A stretch of DNA of 64,000 bases from Erysipelotrichaceae bacterium (GCA_015058845.1 SVBO01000002.1:1-64000); one strand, 5' to 3'. Shown: positions 1-9,245, counted from the stretch's first letter. Numbers and translations: made by a program. Notes: generated from the letters alone by a model not told the origin.

Positions 1-128
1 TGTCAAGAAAAAGAAGTTAATAAAATATATAAAAATTCATATATTTTTAATTATTCTCTTTCCCCTCTCAAACTAGTCATTACAAACCACTTTCCTACAT
101 ATATTTTGATATATAAGGAGCTATATGT

Positions 129-1157
129 ATGAAGAAAATTCAAATAGTATTCCTATTCTTTTTCCTATCCTCTTGTGGTAGAGATCCTCTAACCAAAGAT
201 ACTACTCCTATCTATACACTCCCCTCGATCACATCCACTCTAATCACTACTTTGCCTAAGAATACCCATGTAGATCTTAGCTTTCAAGTCGATACTTGGT
301 GTCGGATCTTGTACCAAGATATCACTGGATATACACCCTGTATCAACCTAGATCTCCCTGAAGTAGTAGAAGGTAGGCTAAGTGGAAAGACGGTGATCGT
401 AGATCCTGGGCATGGGGGTAGAGATAATGGAGCTATTGTAAATGGTGTGAGAGAAAAGGATATTAATCGGGCTGTGAGTGAGTATTTGATAGAGGATCTA
501 AAGGCTGAGGGAGCCAATGTGATCGTGACTAGAATGGGAGATGAGTATTGGTATTTATATGATAGACCTACGCTAGCCAACTTAGTAGTGTTAGTGAAGA
601 CCTACTTAAATACGATCGATAGTGCTGAGAAAGAGAGTATAGGAAATCTCATTGATTCCTTAGAACAGATATTACAAGAAGGCGCTACTACTGTTCCGTA
701 TATATATCGTAAGGGTGATGATATGAATGAGGACCTGAAGATGATCTTTGAACTTACTAATAGAATAGATGACACTGTATTCCTCTCTATTCATTCTAAT
801 GTTACAGGAGAGAGTATGGTGGAATTAGAGGGATTAGATATTATCTTAAGTGGAAATTCTTTAGCGAGTATGTATCCGGGGTATGATCTATATAATGAGG
901 AGAAACGCTTATTACTAGGGAATCTTTTAGGAGAAGAGATCCCTGAAAGTGTGCCTATCGATCTTAGAAGAGTATACTTTGGAGACTATGCTGTATTAAG
1001 AGAGGAGAATCTTCCTTCTGTTTTGATCGAACTTGGGTATATGGATAATGAAGATGACTTAGCTTTACTTACTGATCCAGCTATTCAGAAAGAATATGCT
1101 AGAGGGATCACGAATGCTGTGATACGATACTTTGAAGAGAGTAAAGAGGTGGAATGA
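129..1157 (+). CDS. N-acetylmuramoyl-L-alanine amidase, lipoprotein (Amidase_3)
   Basis: Predicted cell-wall hydrolase that cleaves the bond between MurNAc and the stem peptide. The 342-residue product opens with a short hydrophobic signal ending in the lipobox LSSC (Cys16), so it should be a membrane-anchored lipoprotein. Residues about 20-78 look like a small SH3-like segment. The Amidase_3 domain starts near residue 88 with DPGHGG (zinc His95), then REKDINR (Glu109), a later SIHSN and a C-terminal IELGYMDNEDD with the catalytic Glu. A longer insertion (about residues 145-205) between the two halves is unusual. AAGGAG sits 8 nt before the ATG. Its place beyond truA recalls the cwlD region of Bacillus, but a sporulation role is not shown. 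Confidence 0.85.
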   Translation: MKKIQIVFLFFFLSSCGRDPLTKDTTPIYTLPSITSTLITTLPKNTHVDLSFQVDTWCRILYQDITGYTPCINLDLPEVVEGRLSGKTVIVDPGHGGRDNGAIVNGVREKDINRAVSEYLIEDLKAEGANVIVTRMGDEYWYLYDRPTLANLVVLVKTYLNTIDSAEKESIGNLIDSLEQILQEGATTVPYIYRKGDDMNEDLKMIFELTNRIDDTVFLSIHSNVTGESMVELEGLDIILSGNSLASMYPGYDLYNEEKRLLLGNLLGEEIPESVPIDLRRVYFGDYAVLREENLPSVLIELGYMDNEDDLALLTDPAIQKEYARGITNAVIRYFEESKEVE

Positions 1158-1170
1158 TCCACCTCTTATT
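1144..1170. terminator. Bidirectional terminator overlapping two stop codons
   Basis: Perfect 10-bp stem AAGAGGTGGA/TCCACCTCTT with loop ATGA. It contains the stop codon of the amidase gene and touches the stop of the convergent XRE gene, so it probably ends both transcripts. The T tract is weak. Confidence 0.6.
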
Positions 1171-1777
1171 CTACTGGATAATGCATATACATCTGTCCTA
1201 CACTATTATACTCTAATACATACATATACAACAAAGTATCCTCTACCTCTAAGTAAATATCCACCTTGCTTCCCTTTGCAATACGCTTATTACAAGATAT
1301 TTCATACCCATCCACACTCGCATTTAATTCATACTTCTCTCCAGCGATCTCATAGATACACTTAATATCCATATCACTAAGATCCCTACTAGATGTCGCC
1401 GTATATTGCAAAGTATGACTACTATTCACCTTCGCACTTTGTGTAATGAACATATCCTTAGAAATCACTTCCTTGGGTCGTTGTGTTCCTTGACTGATCC
1501 CAATTCCAAGTATTAGGCCTATCAGTACTCCAACTAATACCCAAGTATACTTTTGTTGCCATTTAACAGGTTTATTACGTTTAGGTAGCTTAAAGTCATC
1601 GATTGTTAATCCTAATACCTCACATAGCTTATATATATTCTCTAGATCTGGTTTCGTTTCATTACTTTCCCATTTAGAGATCGCTTGTCTACTCACACCT
1701 ATCGCATGTGACAAATCTTCTTGTGTCATTGCTTTCTGCTTACGTGCTTGTTTGAGCAGGTTTCCTATATTCTCCAT
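1166..1777 (-). CDS. XRE-family regulator with membrane anchor
   Basis: Residues 1-60 are a typical Cro/cI helix-turn-helix (IGNLLKQARKQKAMTQEDLSHAIGVS then RQAISKWE). A basic linker is followed by one transmembrane segment (about residues 76-94, WVLVGVLIGLILGIGIS), leaving about 105 residues outside the membrane that I do not recognise. This HTH-TM-extracytoplasmic layout suggests a sensor that links an envelope signal to transcription; the signal and targets are unknown. It is a single gene with its own promoter and the AGGAGG ribosome site. A second XRE-TM protein of the same plan is at 21762-22619. Confidence 0.8.
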   Translation of the reverse strand: MENIGNLLKQARKQKAMTQEDLSHAIGVSRQAISKWESNETKPDLENIYKLCEVLGLTIDDFKLPKRNKPVKWQQKYTWVLVGVLIGLILGIGISQGTQRPKEVISKDMFITQSAKVNSSHTLQYTATSSRDLSDMDIKCIYEIAGEKYELNASVDGYEISCNKRIAKGSKVDIYLEVEDTLLYMYVLEYNSVGQMYMHYPVE

Positions 1778-1798
1778 AAGACTACCTCCTTTTTCTTA

Positions 1799-1827
1799 AT
1801 TATACCTATTTCCAAAGAATCCGTAAA
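1799..1827 (-). promoter_or_regulatory. Promoter of the XRE gene
   Basis: On the minus strand, TTTACG, a 17-nt spacer, then TATAAT, about 22 nt before the start codon. The -10 box is perfect and the -35 matches 4 of 6. Confidence 0.55.
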
Positions 1828-1838
1828 TCAACTTTCCC

Positions 1839-1852
1839 TTACATTCATGTAA
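1839..1852. promoter_or_regulatory. Inverted repeat, possible operator
   Basis: TTACATTCATGTAA is a palindrome of two 6-bp arms around TC, 12 bp upstream of the XRE -35 box. Its place and size suit autoregulation by the adjacent HTH protein. This is inference from position only. Confidence 0.3.
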
Positions 1853-1866
1853 ATGTTGGCTTACAT

Positions 1867-1897
1867 TAGAAAAGGTATTCTCTTACAAGAATACCTA
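1867..1897 (-). terminator. Terminator of the ecf-truA operon
   Basis: Stem AGGTATTC/GAATACCT (1873-1880 with 1889-1896) followed on the minus strand by TTTTC. The right arm overlaps the truA stop codon. Confidence 0.7.
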
Positions 1898-2626
1898 GTA
1901 TCTAACTTCTTTCAAATATAAACCATTAGGAGGTGCATTGAATCTACATACACGCTTATCCTTGGCTTCTAACCAATTCTTAGCATCTTCCTTAGTGATC
2001 CTTCCCTCACCAATAGCCATAAGCGTAGCCATCAGCATACGTACCATATACCGTAAGAACCCATCTCCACTAAATGTGACAACCCATTCCTCTCCTTCTT
2101 TTCTAAAAGAGATCTCATTAACTGTTCTTACTTGATTCGGTGTTTCGATCAGTGTATTTGCACAGAAGGATGTGAAATCATGTGTTCCCACGAATACATC
2201 TGCTGCTTCGATCATCTTATCTACATCTAGTTTCTTTTCCACATAGGTACAGTATTTATATCGATGTACGTTGAATGGTTCTAATGAGAATCTATATTCA
2301 TAGGTTTTCCCAGTAGTATGGAAACGAGAATGGAATTCATCATCTACGATCTCCGCTTTAATGAAATGGATATTTCTTGGAGTATGTCTATTCATAGCTC
2401 TGACCCATTTCTCTTCCGTAATAGTGAGATCGGTATCAAAGTGGATCACTTGTCCTAGCGCATGTACTCCCGCATCTGTTCTACCAGAGGCTACTACAAT
2501 GATCTCTTTCTTATGAAACTCTGCTAACCCCTTCTCGATCGCTTGCTGAACACTATTTCCATGAGGTTGTCTTTGCCACCCTTTATACTCGCTACCATCG
2601 TAGCTTACTATAGCTTTGATCCTCAT
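1895..2626 (-). CDS. truA: tRNA pseudouridine(38-40) synthase TruA
   Basis: Converts uridines 38-40 in the tRNA anticodon stem to pseudouridine. The RTDAGVHA motif with the catalytic Asp and the N-terminal YDGSEYKGWQRQ identify the TruA family; about 243 residues is the normal length. A longer reading from 2659 is possible, but the start at 2626 begins at MRIKA, matches the family and overlaps the ecfT stop in an ATGA, which implies translational coupling. It is the last gene of the ecfA1-ecfA2-ecfT-truA operon. In many Firmicutes rplM-rpsI follow; here a terminator follows instead. Confidence 0.95.
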   Translation of the reverse strand: MRIKAIVSYDGSEYKGWQRQPHGNSVQQAIEKGLAEFHKKEIIVVASGRTDAGVHALGQVIHFDTDLTITEEKWVRAMNRHTPRNIHFIKAEIVDDEFHSRFHTTGKTYEYRFSLEPFNVHRYKYCTYVEKKLDVDKMIEAADVFVGTHDFTSFCANTLIETPNQVRTVNEISFRKEGEEWVVTFSGDGFLRYMVRMLMATLMAIGEGRITKEDAKNWLEAKDKRVCRFNAPPNGLYLKEVRY

Positions 2627-3423
2627 AGAATGAACGCCACCATTCCACAGGCTACACATATTACAAGTGAGCCTACTACTATTGCTGAATCACTCATACG
2701 CCACTTAAGTACTTTGTATCGAGTTCTCTTAGCACTAGGGTTATATCCTCTTGCCTCCATAGCATTGGCTAAGTCCTCTGCTTTCTGGAAGGCACTTACG
2801 AATAATGGAACGATCAGTGATAAGATCGCCATGATCTTTTCTTTTAAATTTCCTTCTTCAACATCTACCCCACGAGATGTTTGTGCTTTCATGATTCGAT
2901 CTGTTTCCTCGATCAATGTTGGAATAAAACGTAGGGCAATAGAGATCATCATAGCGATCTCATGGGCTGGGAATCCTACTTTACGAAATGGTGTTAACAA
3001 GAATTCTATACCTAGTGTTAAGTCTAATGGTTTAGTAGTGGCTGTTAATAGGGTCGTGATCATGATCATTAGAGCTAAGCGTACTGTGATGTATAGTGTT
3101 TGTGTTATGGCATCTATATGTACTGCAAAGCTACCAATATTGAATAATATATCGCCTGTTTTGATCACTAAGATATTTACGACTAATAGGAATACTAGCA
3201 TGAATACCATGGGTCTCATGGCTTTGATCAGGAAATCTAGTTTTAATCCTGCTGCAAAGATACATCCTAATACCACTGCACCGATAATGCCATATCCTAT
3301 AAATCCTGCTGGAAAGAATACTGCGATCAATGTGATGAACATGGCTAGAATCTTAGCTCTTGGATCTAAGCGATGGAAAGGTGTGTTTAATGGAATATAT
3401 CTACCAAGTGCTATATTCTTCAT
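2623..3423 (-). CDS. ecfT: ECF transporter transmembrane protein EcfT
   Basis: Membrane scaffold of the energy-coupling factor that joins the two ATPases to interchangeable vitamin-binding S components. It has 266 residues with several hydrophobic helices, and the family's cytoplasmic coupling motifs appear as AMEARGY (around residue 226) and the related AQTSRGVD. No S component is encoded next to it, which fits the group II design where dispersed S proteins share one module. Its start overlaps ecfA2 by 4 nt and its stop overlaps truA. Confidence 0.93.
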   Translation of the reverse strand: MKNIALGRYIPLNTPFHRLDPRAKILAMFITLIAVFFPAGFIGYGIIGAVVLGCIFAAGLKLDFLIKAMRPMVFMLVFLLVVNILVIKTGDILFNIGSFAVHIDAITQTLYITVRLALMIMITTLLTATTKPLDLTLGIEFLLTPFRKVGFPAHEIAMMISIALRFIPTLIEETDRIMKAQTSRGVDVEEGNLKEKIMAILSLIVPLFVSAFQKAEDLANAMEARGYNPSAKRTRYKVLKWRMSDSAIVVGSLVICVACGMVAFIL

Positions 3424-4271
3424 TTCTTTACCCCCTTCACGATCGCATCGACAAGTGCTTTCATGCTATTTTCTTTACCTACTTTGATGCCATGTTCTTC
3501 TAATAAGATCTTGGCTTTGATGATCTGTGGCGGAGCAATATGTAATTCTTCTAATAACTCTCTTTTAGTAAAGAATGTGACAGTATCACTTTGATGTACT
3601 ACTTTCCCATCTTTTAGTACTACCACTTCATCACAATATTGTAGAACTTGCTCCATATCATGAGTAACGATATAGATCGTTTTCTTATGTTTCTTATTCA
3701 ACTCATTGAATAGACTCATCATTTGTTTAGTTCCTTGTGGGTCTAATCCTGCTGTCGGTTCATCTAAGACCAAGATTTCTGGATCCATGGCTAGAATACC
3801 AGCAATAGCGACTCTTCTCTTTTGTCCACCCGATAATTCAAACGGAGAGCGTTCTAAGTAACTGTGATCTAATCCTACTTGTAATAATGCTTTCTTAGCT
3901 TTTATAAGAGCTTCTTCCTCAGTAGCTCCAAAGTTCTTTGGACCAAAGCATAGGTCCTTGGCAATCGTTTCTTCGAATAACTGATATTCTGGGAATTGGA
4001 ATACAAGTCCTACTGACTTACGTAAAGACTTAAGGTCTTTCGATTTCTCCTCTGCTTTGATAGTACGTTCTAAGATATCGATACTCCCTTTTGTAGGTTT
4101 CAATAGAGCATTTAAATGTTGGATCAGGGTGGACTTACCACTTCCTGTATTTCCTACGATCGCAACGATCTTATGTTCTGGTAGTTTTAAGGTAATATCT
4201 TCTAATGCTACATAAGCGAATGGTGAGTTTGGACTATATTCATAAGTAACATTGTTGAATTTTACTGACAT
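3420..4271 (-). CDS. ecfA2: ECF transporter ATPase EcfA2
   Basis: ATP-binding subunit of the ECF vitamin importer. Walker A GNTGSGKST, signature ELSGGQKRRVAIAG, Walker B ILVLDEPTAGLDP and the switch His in VTHDMEQV are all intact in 283 residues. It is the second of the paired ATPases and overlaps the ecfA1 end by 10 nt and the ecfT start by 4 nt. Both subunits are needed for one transporter; the pairing here is the standard one. Confidence 0.93.
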   Translation of the reverse strand: MSVKFNNVTYEYSPNSPFAYVALEDITLKLPEHKIVAIVGNTGSGKSTLIQHLNALLKPTKGSIDILERTIKAEEKSKDLKSLRKSVGLVFQFPEYQLFEETIAKDLCFGPKNFGATEEEALIKAKKALLQVGLDHSYLERSPFELSGGQKRRVAIAGILAMDPEILVLDEPTAGLDPQGTKQMMSLFNELNKKHKKTIYIVTHDMEQVLQYCDEVVVLKDGKVVHQSDTVTFFTKRELLEELHIAPPQIIKAKILLEEHGIKVGKENSMKALVDAIVKGVKK

Positions 4272-5077
4272 AATTCACTCACCAATCCTTCTAAGGTAAT
4301 TTGATCACTGACTTTGATTCCCTTCTTTTGAAGTTCTTTCGATAATCTATAAGCAAATGGTACATCTAGATTTAAGGATAATAACTCAGCTTCCTTAGTT
4401 AAGATCTCTTGTGGTGTACCTTGCATTCTTACTTTCCCTTGTTCTAGTACGATCACTCGATCACTCTTAGCTACTTCTTCAATATCATGGGTAATAGAAA
4501 TGATCGTCATTTTATTTTGTTCATGGATCTCACGTACAAGGGTATTGATTTCTTCTCTTCCCTTTGGATCTAGCATGCTTGTAGCTTCGTCTAAAATCAA
4601 GATCTCTGGATGCATAGCTAGTACTCCTGCAATAGCAACACGTTGCTTCTGTCCCCCAGATAATCGTGTAGGTTCACTATTTAAGTACTTAGTCATTCTA
4701 ACTCTTTCAGCATATCTTTCGATCAATCCATCCATTTCTTCTTGTGGTACACAGTGATTCTCTAGACCAAATGCAATATCATCACGTACGGTAGCACCAA
4801 TGAATTGATTATCAGGATTCTGGAATACGATACCTATTTTATTACGGATCTCATAGACTGTCTTTTCAGTTAATTGGATAGTATCTACTAGAATAGTTCC
4901 TTCTTTTGCTTCTAGTAATCCGATCACTAGTTTAGCAAGTGTAGATTTCCCACTTCCGTTATGTCCGATAATTGTTGTATATTCGCCTTTATTGATTGAT
5001 AAAGAGATATTATTTAATGCAGGTGTTTGCTCATCATATGAAAAGTTCACATTTTGAAACTCTATACATTTCTCCAT
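4262..5077 (-). CDS. ecfA1: ECF transporter ATPase EcfA1
   Basis: First gene of the ECF module. Walker A GHNGSGKST, signature RLSGGQKQRVAIAG, Walker B ILILDEATSMLDP and ITHDIEEV are present in 271 residues. As usual for EcfA1, the Walker B tail reads DEATSMLD rather than DEPTAGLD, which separates it from its partner. It has its own promoter (5098-5126), so the module can be expressed apart from the ribosomal operon just upstream. Confidence 0.93.
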   Translation of the reverse strand: MEKCIEFQNVNFSYDEQTPALNNISLSINKGEYTTIIGHNGSGKSTLAKLVIGLLEAKEGTILVDTIQLTEKTVYEIRNKIGIVFQNPDNQFIGATVRDDIAFGLENHCVPQEEMDGLIERYAERVRMTKYLNSEPTRLSGGQKQRVAIAGVLAMHPEILILDEATSMLDPKGREEINTLVREIHEQNKMTIISITHDIEEVAKSDRVIVLEQGKVRMQGTPQEILTKEAELLSLNLDVPFAYRLSKELQKKGIKVSDQITLEGLVSELCQ

Positions 5078-5097
5078 AATTTCACCTCGATTAAGTA

Positions 5098-5126
5098 ATT
5101 ATACACTGTTTTACTCTTAAAAGCAA
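5098..5126 (-). promoter_or_regulatory. Promoter of the ecf-truA operon
   Basis: Minus strand TTGCTT, 17-nt spacer, TATAAT, about 21 nt before ecfA1. It lies just beyond the rplQ terminator, so this is probably a separate transcription unit. Confidence 0.55.
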
Positions 5127-5220
5127 ATTTACACACTAGTTTCAATAAGTACTGTATTATTTACTCGTTGTAAGTATTTCCCAGGGAATAAGTATACTCA
5201 TGTACAAATTAGAAAGATAT

Positions 5221-5248
5221 GAAAAAGGGAGAAGATCTCTCTTCTCCC
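5221..5248 (-). terminator. Terminator of the ribosomal super-operon
   Basis: Stem GGGAGAAG/CTTCTCCC with loop ATCTCT (5227-5234 with 5241-5248), followed on the minus strand by TTTTTC. It lies about 35 nt after rplQ and is a textbook intrinsic terminator. Confidence 0.85.
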
Positions 5249-5281
5249 TCACTTGTATTCTTGACAGTATTATGATCTGTA

Positions 5282-5647
5282 TTAGTCTACAAATTCAATG
5301 ATTGAAACCGGAGCGTTGTCACCCTTACGGTTACCAATCTTAACGATACGAGTATAACCACCGTTACGTTCTGCATACTTAGGACCATATTCAGCAAATA
5401 ACTTTTGTAATGCTGTTTGACCTGTTGTAGCATCAACTACGATATCACGTACATAAGCAGCTGCTTGACGACGTGCATGTAAGTCACCACGCTTAGCAAG
5501 TGTTACTAATTCTTCTACAACGCTACGTAATTCTTTAGCACGAGTATCAGTTGTTTCGATACGGCCATATTGAATTAAGCTAGTTGCAGCATTACGTAAC
5601 ATAGCTTTACGATGATCTGCTGTCATACCTAGTTTACGATTTCTCAT
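5282..5647 (-). CDS. rplQ: 50S ribosomal protein L17
   Basis: Large-subunit protein at the polypeptide exit region. The 121-residue product has the family start [19 protein letters not shown] and the C-terminal [16 protein letters not shown]. It is the last gene of the super-operon, 18 nt after rpoA, and is followed by a strong terminator. Confidence 0.97.
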   Translation of the reverse strand: MRNRKLGMTADHRKAMLRNAATSLIQYGRIETTDTRAKELRSVVEELVTLAKRGDLHARRQAAAYVRDIVVDATTGQTALQKLFAEYGPKYAERNGGYTRIVKIGNRKGDNAPVSIIEFVD

Positions 5648-5665
5648 AATTGAACCTCCTCAATA

Positions 5666-6625
5666 TTAGTCATTGACCTTAAAGCTAAGCCCTAAGTCAA
5701 TCAATTTGTCCTTCACTTCTTTAAGTGATTTCTTACCTAAATTTCTAACTCTCATCATTTCATCTTCTGTCTTTTGTGTTAATTCCTCAACTGTTTGGAT
5801 ACCAGCACGCTTTAGACAGTTATATGAACGTACAGATAGATCTAGATCTTCAATGATCATTACATTTACACCCTTACCTGGGTCACCATTAGCATCTTTC
5901 ATAGCATTGCCCATTTCAGCAACTTGCTCATTTAGGCTAACGATTAGATCTAAGTGATCACGAAGAATCTTTGCCCCAAGTGCTAAAGCCTTTTGTGGGC
6001 CGATTGAACCATCTGTCCAAACATCAAAGATTACTCTATCGAAATTTGCATTTTGACCAACACGAGTTGGTTCTACACTGTATGCTACCTTAGAAATAGG
6101 TGTATAGATCGCATCTGTATAAATAATACCAATGCTTTGATTAGCACTTTGATACAAGTTTTTATTTGCATCTGCACTTACATATCCACGTCCGTTACGA
6201 GCGTAAAGTTCCATTTCTAGAACTCCACCCTCTTCTAGAGTACAAATCTCTAACTCCGGATTAAGGATTGTTACGTTTGTAGGACATTCAATATCCCCAG
6301 CAGTAACTGTCATTGGTCCTCTTTTTGAAATACGTAGAGTATATACCTCGTCATCTTCGATCTTTAGGATCAATCCCTTGATATTTAAGATGATAGATGT
6401 TACATCTTCTACGATTCCTGGGATAGCTGTGAATTCATGGTATACGCCATCAATTCTGATACTATATACAGCGCCTCCAGGTAAAGAGGAGAGTAATACA
6501 CGTCTTAAGGCATTACCGATTGTCTGACCAAATCCTCTTGCCAGCGGTTCAACAACAAATTTGCCGTAGTTTTCAGATTCTACGAATTCTTTTACTTCAA
6601 AATTAGTGCGTTCAAACTGTTGCAT
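5666..6625 (-). CDS. rpoA: RNA polymerase alpha subunit
   Basis: Alpha subunit of RNA polymerase: the N-terminal domain (about 1-230) dimerises and nucleates assembly and the C-terminal domain (about 250-315) binds UP elements and activators. Visible landmarks are EPLARGFGQTIGNALRRVLLSS near the start, and the C-terminal LDLSVRSYNCLKRAGIQTVEEL and NLGKKSLKEVKDKL. The length of 319 is normal. Its place between rpsK and rplQ is the usual bacterial one. Confidence 0.97.
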   Translation of the reverse strand: MQQFERTNFEVKEFVESENYGKFVVEPLARGFGQTIGNALRRVLLSSLPGGAVYSIRIDGVYHEFTAIPGIVEDVTSIILNIKGLILKIEDDEVYTLRISKRGPMTVTAGDIECPTNVTILNPELEICTLEEGGVLEMELYARNGRGYVSADANKNLYQSANQSIGIIYTDAIYTPISKVAYSVEPTRVGQNANFDRVIFDVWTDGSIGPQKALALGAKILRDHLDLIVSLNEQVAEMGNAMKDANGDPGKGVNVMIIEDLDLSVRSYNCLKRAGIQTVEELTQKTEDEMMRVRNLGKKSLKEVKDKLIDLGLSFKVND

Positions 6626-6663
6626 GTGAAATACCTCCTCATCAATTTACACGAACGTTTATC

Positions 6664-7062
6664 TTATCCACGAGGACGTTTTGGTGGACGGCATCCGTTA
6701 TGTGGAATAGGTGTTACATCGTTGATTACAGTGATTTCTAGACCAGCTGTTTGTAAAGAACGAACAGCAGCTTCACGTCCAGGACCAGGTCCCTTAACGT
6801 TTACTTCTACGCTCTTCATACCATGATCGATAGCAGCCTTACTAGCAGCCTCTGAAGCCATTTGAGCTGCAAATGGTGTAGACTTACGAGAACCCTTGAA
6901 TCCTAAAGCACCTGCACTAGACCAAGAAATTACATTTCCTGCTTCATCAGTGATAGATACGATAGTGTTATTAAAAGTTGAATGAATGTGGGCAATACCA
7001 CGGGCAATGTTCTTACGAACACGACGCTTACCGCGTGATGCACCTCTTTTTGCTTGTGCCAT
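6664..7062 (-). CDS. rpsK: 30S ribosomal protein S11
   Basis: Platform protein of the small subunit that touches mRNA near the E site. The 132-residue product contains [15 protein letters not shown] and ends in [16 protein letters not shown]-type sequence ([15 protein letters not shown]), both diagnostic. It sits 23 nt after rpsM with AGGAGG before the start. Confidence 0.97.
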   Translation of the reverse strand: MAQAKRGASRGKRRVRKNIARGIAHIHSTFNNTIVSITDEAGNVISWSSAGALGFKGSRKSTPFAAQMASEAASKAAIDHGMKSVEVNVKGPGPGREAAVRSLQTAGLEITVINDVTPIPHNGCRPPKRPRG

Positions 7063-7085
7063 TTAACATTTCCTCCTTCTATCCA

Positions 7086-7451
7086 CTATTTCTTCTTACC
7101 AGCTACAGTACGGCGTGGACCTTTACGAGTACGAGCATTTGTCTTAGTACGTTGACCACGTACTGGTAAACCCTTACGGTGACGGATTCCACGGAAAGAA
7201 CCGATTTCCATAAGACGTTTGATATTTAAGTTTACTTCACGGCGAAGATCACCTTCAACCTTGATCTTATCAACTTCTTGACGAATAGCATTAACTTGCT
7301 CTTCAGATAGATCCTTAACGCGGATACTTTCATCGATGCCACAAGTTGCTAAAATTTGTTCAGCCATAGGGCGGCCGATACCATAAATATAAGTTAGAGA
7401 CACTACAACGCGTTTATCGCGAGGAATGTCAACTCCAGCAATACGTGCCAT
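7086..7451 (-). CDS. rpsM: 30S ribosomal protein S13
   Basis: Head protein of the small subunit that bridges to the large subunit and contacts P-site t[29 protein letters not shown] at the N terminus and the basic tail [24 protein letters not shown] are characteristic. The 121-residue length is usual. Confidence 0.97.
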   Translation of the reverse strand: MARIAGVDIPRDKRVVVSLTYIYGIGRPMAEQILATCGIDESIRVKDLSEEQVNAIRQEVDKIKVEGDLRREVNLNIKRLMEIGSFRGIRHRKGLPVRGQRTKTNARTRKGPRRTVAGKKK

Positions 7452-7466
7452 TAGTTATACCTCCAA

Positions 7467-7583
7467 TTAGTTTCCTTGTCTTTGTTTGTGTTTTGGATTT
7501 TCGCAAATTACCATTACACGGCCCTTACGCTTGATAATACGACACTTATCGCAGATAGGCTTTACTGACGGTCTGACTTTCAT
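7467..7583 (-). CDS. rpmJ: 50S ribosomal protein L36
   Basis: A 38-codon gene located by eye between infA and rpsM; it is too short for most ORF filters. The product begins [20 protein letters not shown] and ends KHKQRQGN. Three Cys and one His (CDKC, then C and H) form the zinc site, so this is the zinc-containing C+ form. An AGGAGG-type site is 7 nt upstream. Confidence 0.95.
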   Translation of the reverse strand: MKVRPSVKPICDKCRIIKRKGRVMVICENPKHKQRQGN

Positions 7584-7606
7584 GCGTTTTACCTCCTATT
7601 TTGACA

Positions 7607-7831
7607 CTACTTGTGTCGGAATGTGATACGCCCACGTGTTAAGTCGTATGGTGAGATTTCCACGGTTACACGATCACCCGGTAAAATGCGAATGTAATTC
7701 ATACGGATTTTACCAGAAACGTGAGCTAATATTACGTGTCCGTTTTCCAGTTTCACTTTAAACATGGCATTGGGAAGTGTATCCTCAACGATTCCTGCAA
7801 TTTCAATTACGTCTTGTTTACCCATTACCAT
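7607..7831 (-). CDS. infA: Translation initiation factor IF-1
   Basis: Small OB-fold factor that blocks the ribosomal A site during initiation. The core reads [22 protein letters not shown], with [22 protein letters not shown] later; 72-74 residues is normal. The first ATG (7831) directly follows the map stop codon and is 5 nt from AAGGAGG. An ATG two codons on (7825) gives the more usual N terminus and may be the true start. Confidence 0.95.
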   Translation of the reverse strand: MVMGKQDVIEIAGIVEDTLPNAMFKVKLENGHVILAHVSGKIRMNYIRILPGDRVTVEISPYDLTRGRITFRHK

Positions 7832-8593
7832 CTATCCCTCCTTATTGGGAAGAGTAGTCAAGATTTCATAACCCTCTTCAGTAATGACTACGGTATGCTC
7901 GAAATGAGCAGTTAGACTACGGTCTTTACTTACAACAGTCCATCCATCTTTTAATACCCTAGTGTGCGGTTTACCAACATTCACCATAGGCTCGATCGCT
8001 AAGCACATCCCCTTCTTAAGAACGATCCCTGTTTCGGGATTACCAACATTAGGAATGCTTGGATCTTCATGTAACTCATTACCGATCCCATGTCCACCAA
8101 ATTCAATTGGTAGAGAGTAGCCGAAACTTTCAGCATAACTTTGGATCGCATGAGATATATCTCCTAGATGATTATTCGGTTTCACCATCTTAAGTCCTTC
8201 ATACAATGATTGCTGCGTGACCTCTAACAGCTTCTTCGCTTCCAATGAGATCTGTCCGACTGGATGTGTATATGCACAGTCCCCATGATATCCTTTATAG
8301 CAAGCCCCAATATCGATCGAAACGATATCGCCTTCTTGTAAAGCATATTCATTTGGTATACCATGCACCAGCACTTCATTGACAGAAGAACATATACTAC
8401 CGGGGAATCCCTCATATCCTTTAAAGGAAGGGATAGCACCCGCAGCAGTTATAGTTTGGTAAGCAATGTCATCCAACTCTTTCAAAGTAACTCCAGGTCG
8501 GATAGCATCAGCTACCGCCTTATGCGCAAGGGCAGTGATTCGACCAGCCTCACGCATCAAGGCAATTTCTCTGTCGCTTTTGATAGAGATCAT
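7832..8593 (-). CDS. map: Methionine aminopeptidase, type I
   Basis: Removes the initiator methionine from nascent proteins. The metal ligands are visible: DIGACYKGYHGDCAYT (two Asp), GHGIGNELHEDP (His), EPM (Glu) and the final Glu near HTVVITEEGYE. There is no N-terminal extension (253 residues). Its start overlaps the adk stop in TAATG and its own end, carrying the AAGGAGG site, abuts infA, so the adk-map-infA block is tightly coupled. Confidence 0.95.
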   Translation of the reverse strand: MISIKSDREIALMREAGRITALAHKAVADAIRPGVTLKELDDIAYQTITAAGAIPSFKGYEGFPGSICSSVNEVLVHGIPNEYALQEGDIVSIDIGACYKGYHGDCAYTHPVGQISLEAKKLLEVTQQSLYEGLKMVKPNNHLGDISHAIQSYAESFGYSLPIEFGGHGIGNELHEDPSIPNVGNPETGIVLKKGMCLAIEPMVNVGKPHTRVLKDGWTVVSKDRSLTAHFEHTVVITEEGYEILTTLPNKEG

Positions 8594-9243
8594 TAATTGT
8601 TCTCCTCTAAGCTCTTAAACATGTCCTCAGTAACCTTTTCGATTGACTGATTCGCATTAACATGACGAACATATCCTAACTTCTCGAAGAAATTGATTAC
8701 TGGCATTGTTTCTGCACTGTAAGCAGTTAAACGTTGCTTTAATGCTTCTTCAGTATCATCAGCTCTTTGATATAATTCGCCACCACAGTTATCGCAAATT
8801 CCCTCTTCTTTGCTAGGAGAGAATTCAATGTGATAAACACTCTTGCATTCTTTACAAATGCGTCTGCCTGTAATACGCTTGATCAACTTATCGAAATCTA
8901 CATCAAGGTATAAGACAGCATCTAATCCTAAATTTGTTTCCTCAAGCATATTCATAAAGAACTCAGCTTGCGCCTCATTACGAGGGAATCCATCTAGAAG
9001 ATATCCATCTTTACAGTCAGGACGAGTTAAACGTTCCTTAACTAATTGGATAGTAAGTGAATCTGGAACTAATTCTCCACGATCCATATAGCCCTTAGCA
9101 GTAAGACCTAACTCAGTCTTACGAGCTAAATGATCTCTAAACATATCTCCAGTTGAAATATGAGGAAAGTTATATTTCTTAACTAATTCTTCAGACATAG
9201 TGCCCTTACCAGCACCAGGAGCTCCCACAATAATTAACTTCAT
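8593..9243 (-). CDS. adk: Adenylate kinase, zinc-lid type
   Basis: Interconverts ATP plus AMP and two ADP. P-loop GAPGAGKGT at residues 7-15, NMP-binding STGDMFR, and a long LID with a Cys4 zinc site (CKEC ... CDNC), typical of Gram-positive adenylate kinases. It has 216 residues and lies 2 nt after secY. Confidence 0.96.
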   Translation of the reverse strand: MKLIIVGAPGAGKGTMSEELVKKYNFPHISTGDMFRDHLARKTELGLTAKGYMDRGELVPDSLTIQLVKERLTRPDCKDGYLLDGFPRNEAQAEFFMNMLEETNLGLDAVLYLDVDFDKLIKRITGRRICKECKSVYHIEFSPSKEEGICDNCGGELYQRADDTEEALKQRLTAYSAETMPVINFFEKLGYVRHVNANQSIEKVTEDMFKSLEENN

Positions 9244-9245
9244 AC

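Noticed and set aside
2543-3487. Long plus-strand ORF opposite truA and ecfT
   Set aside because: It lies wholly antisense to two clear genes and has no ribosome site or recognisable domain; an artefact of codon use on the other strand.
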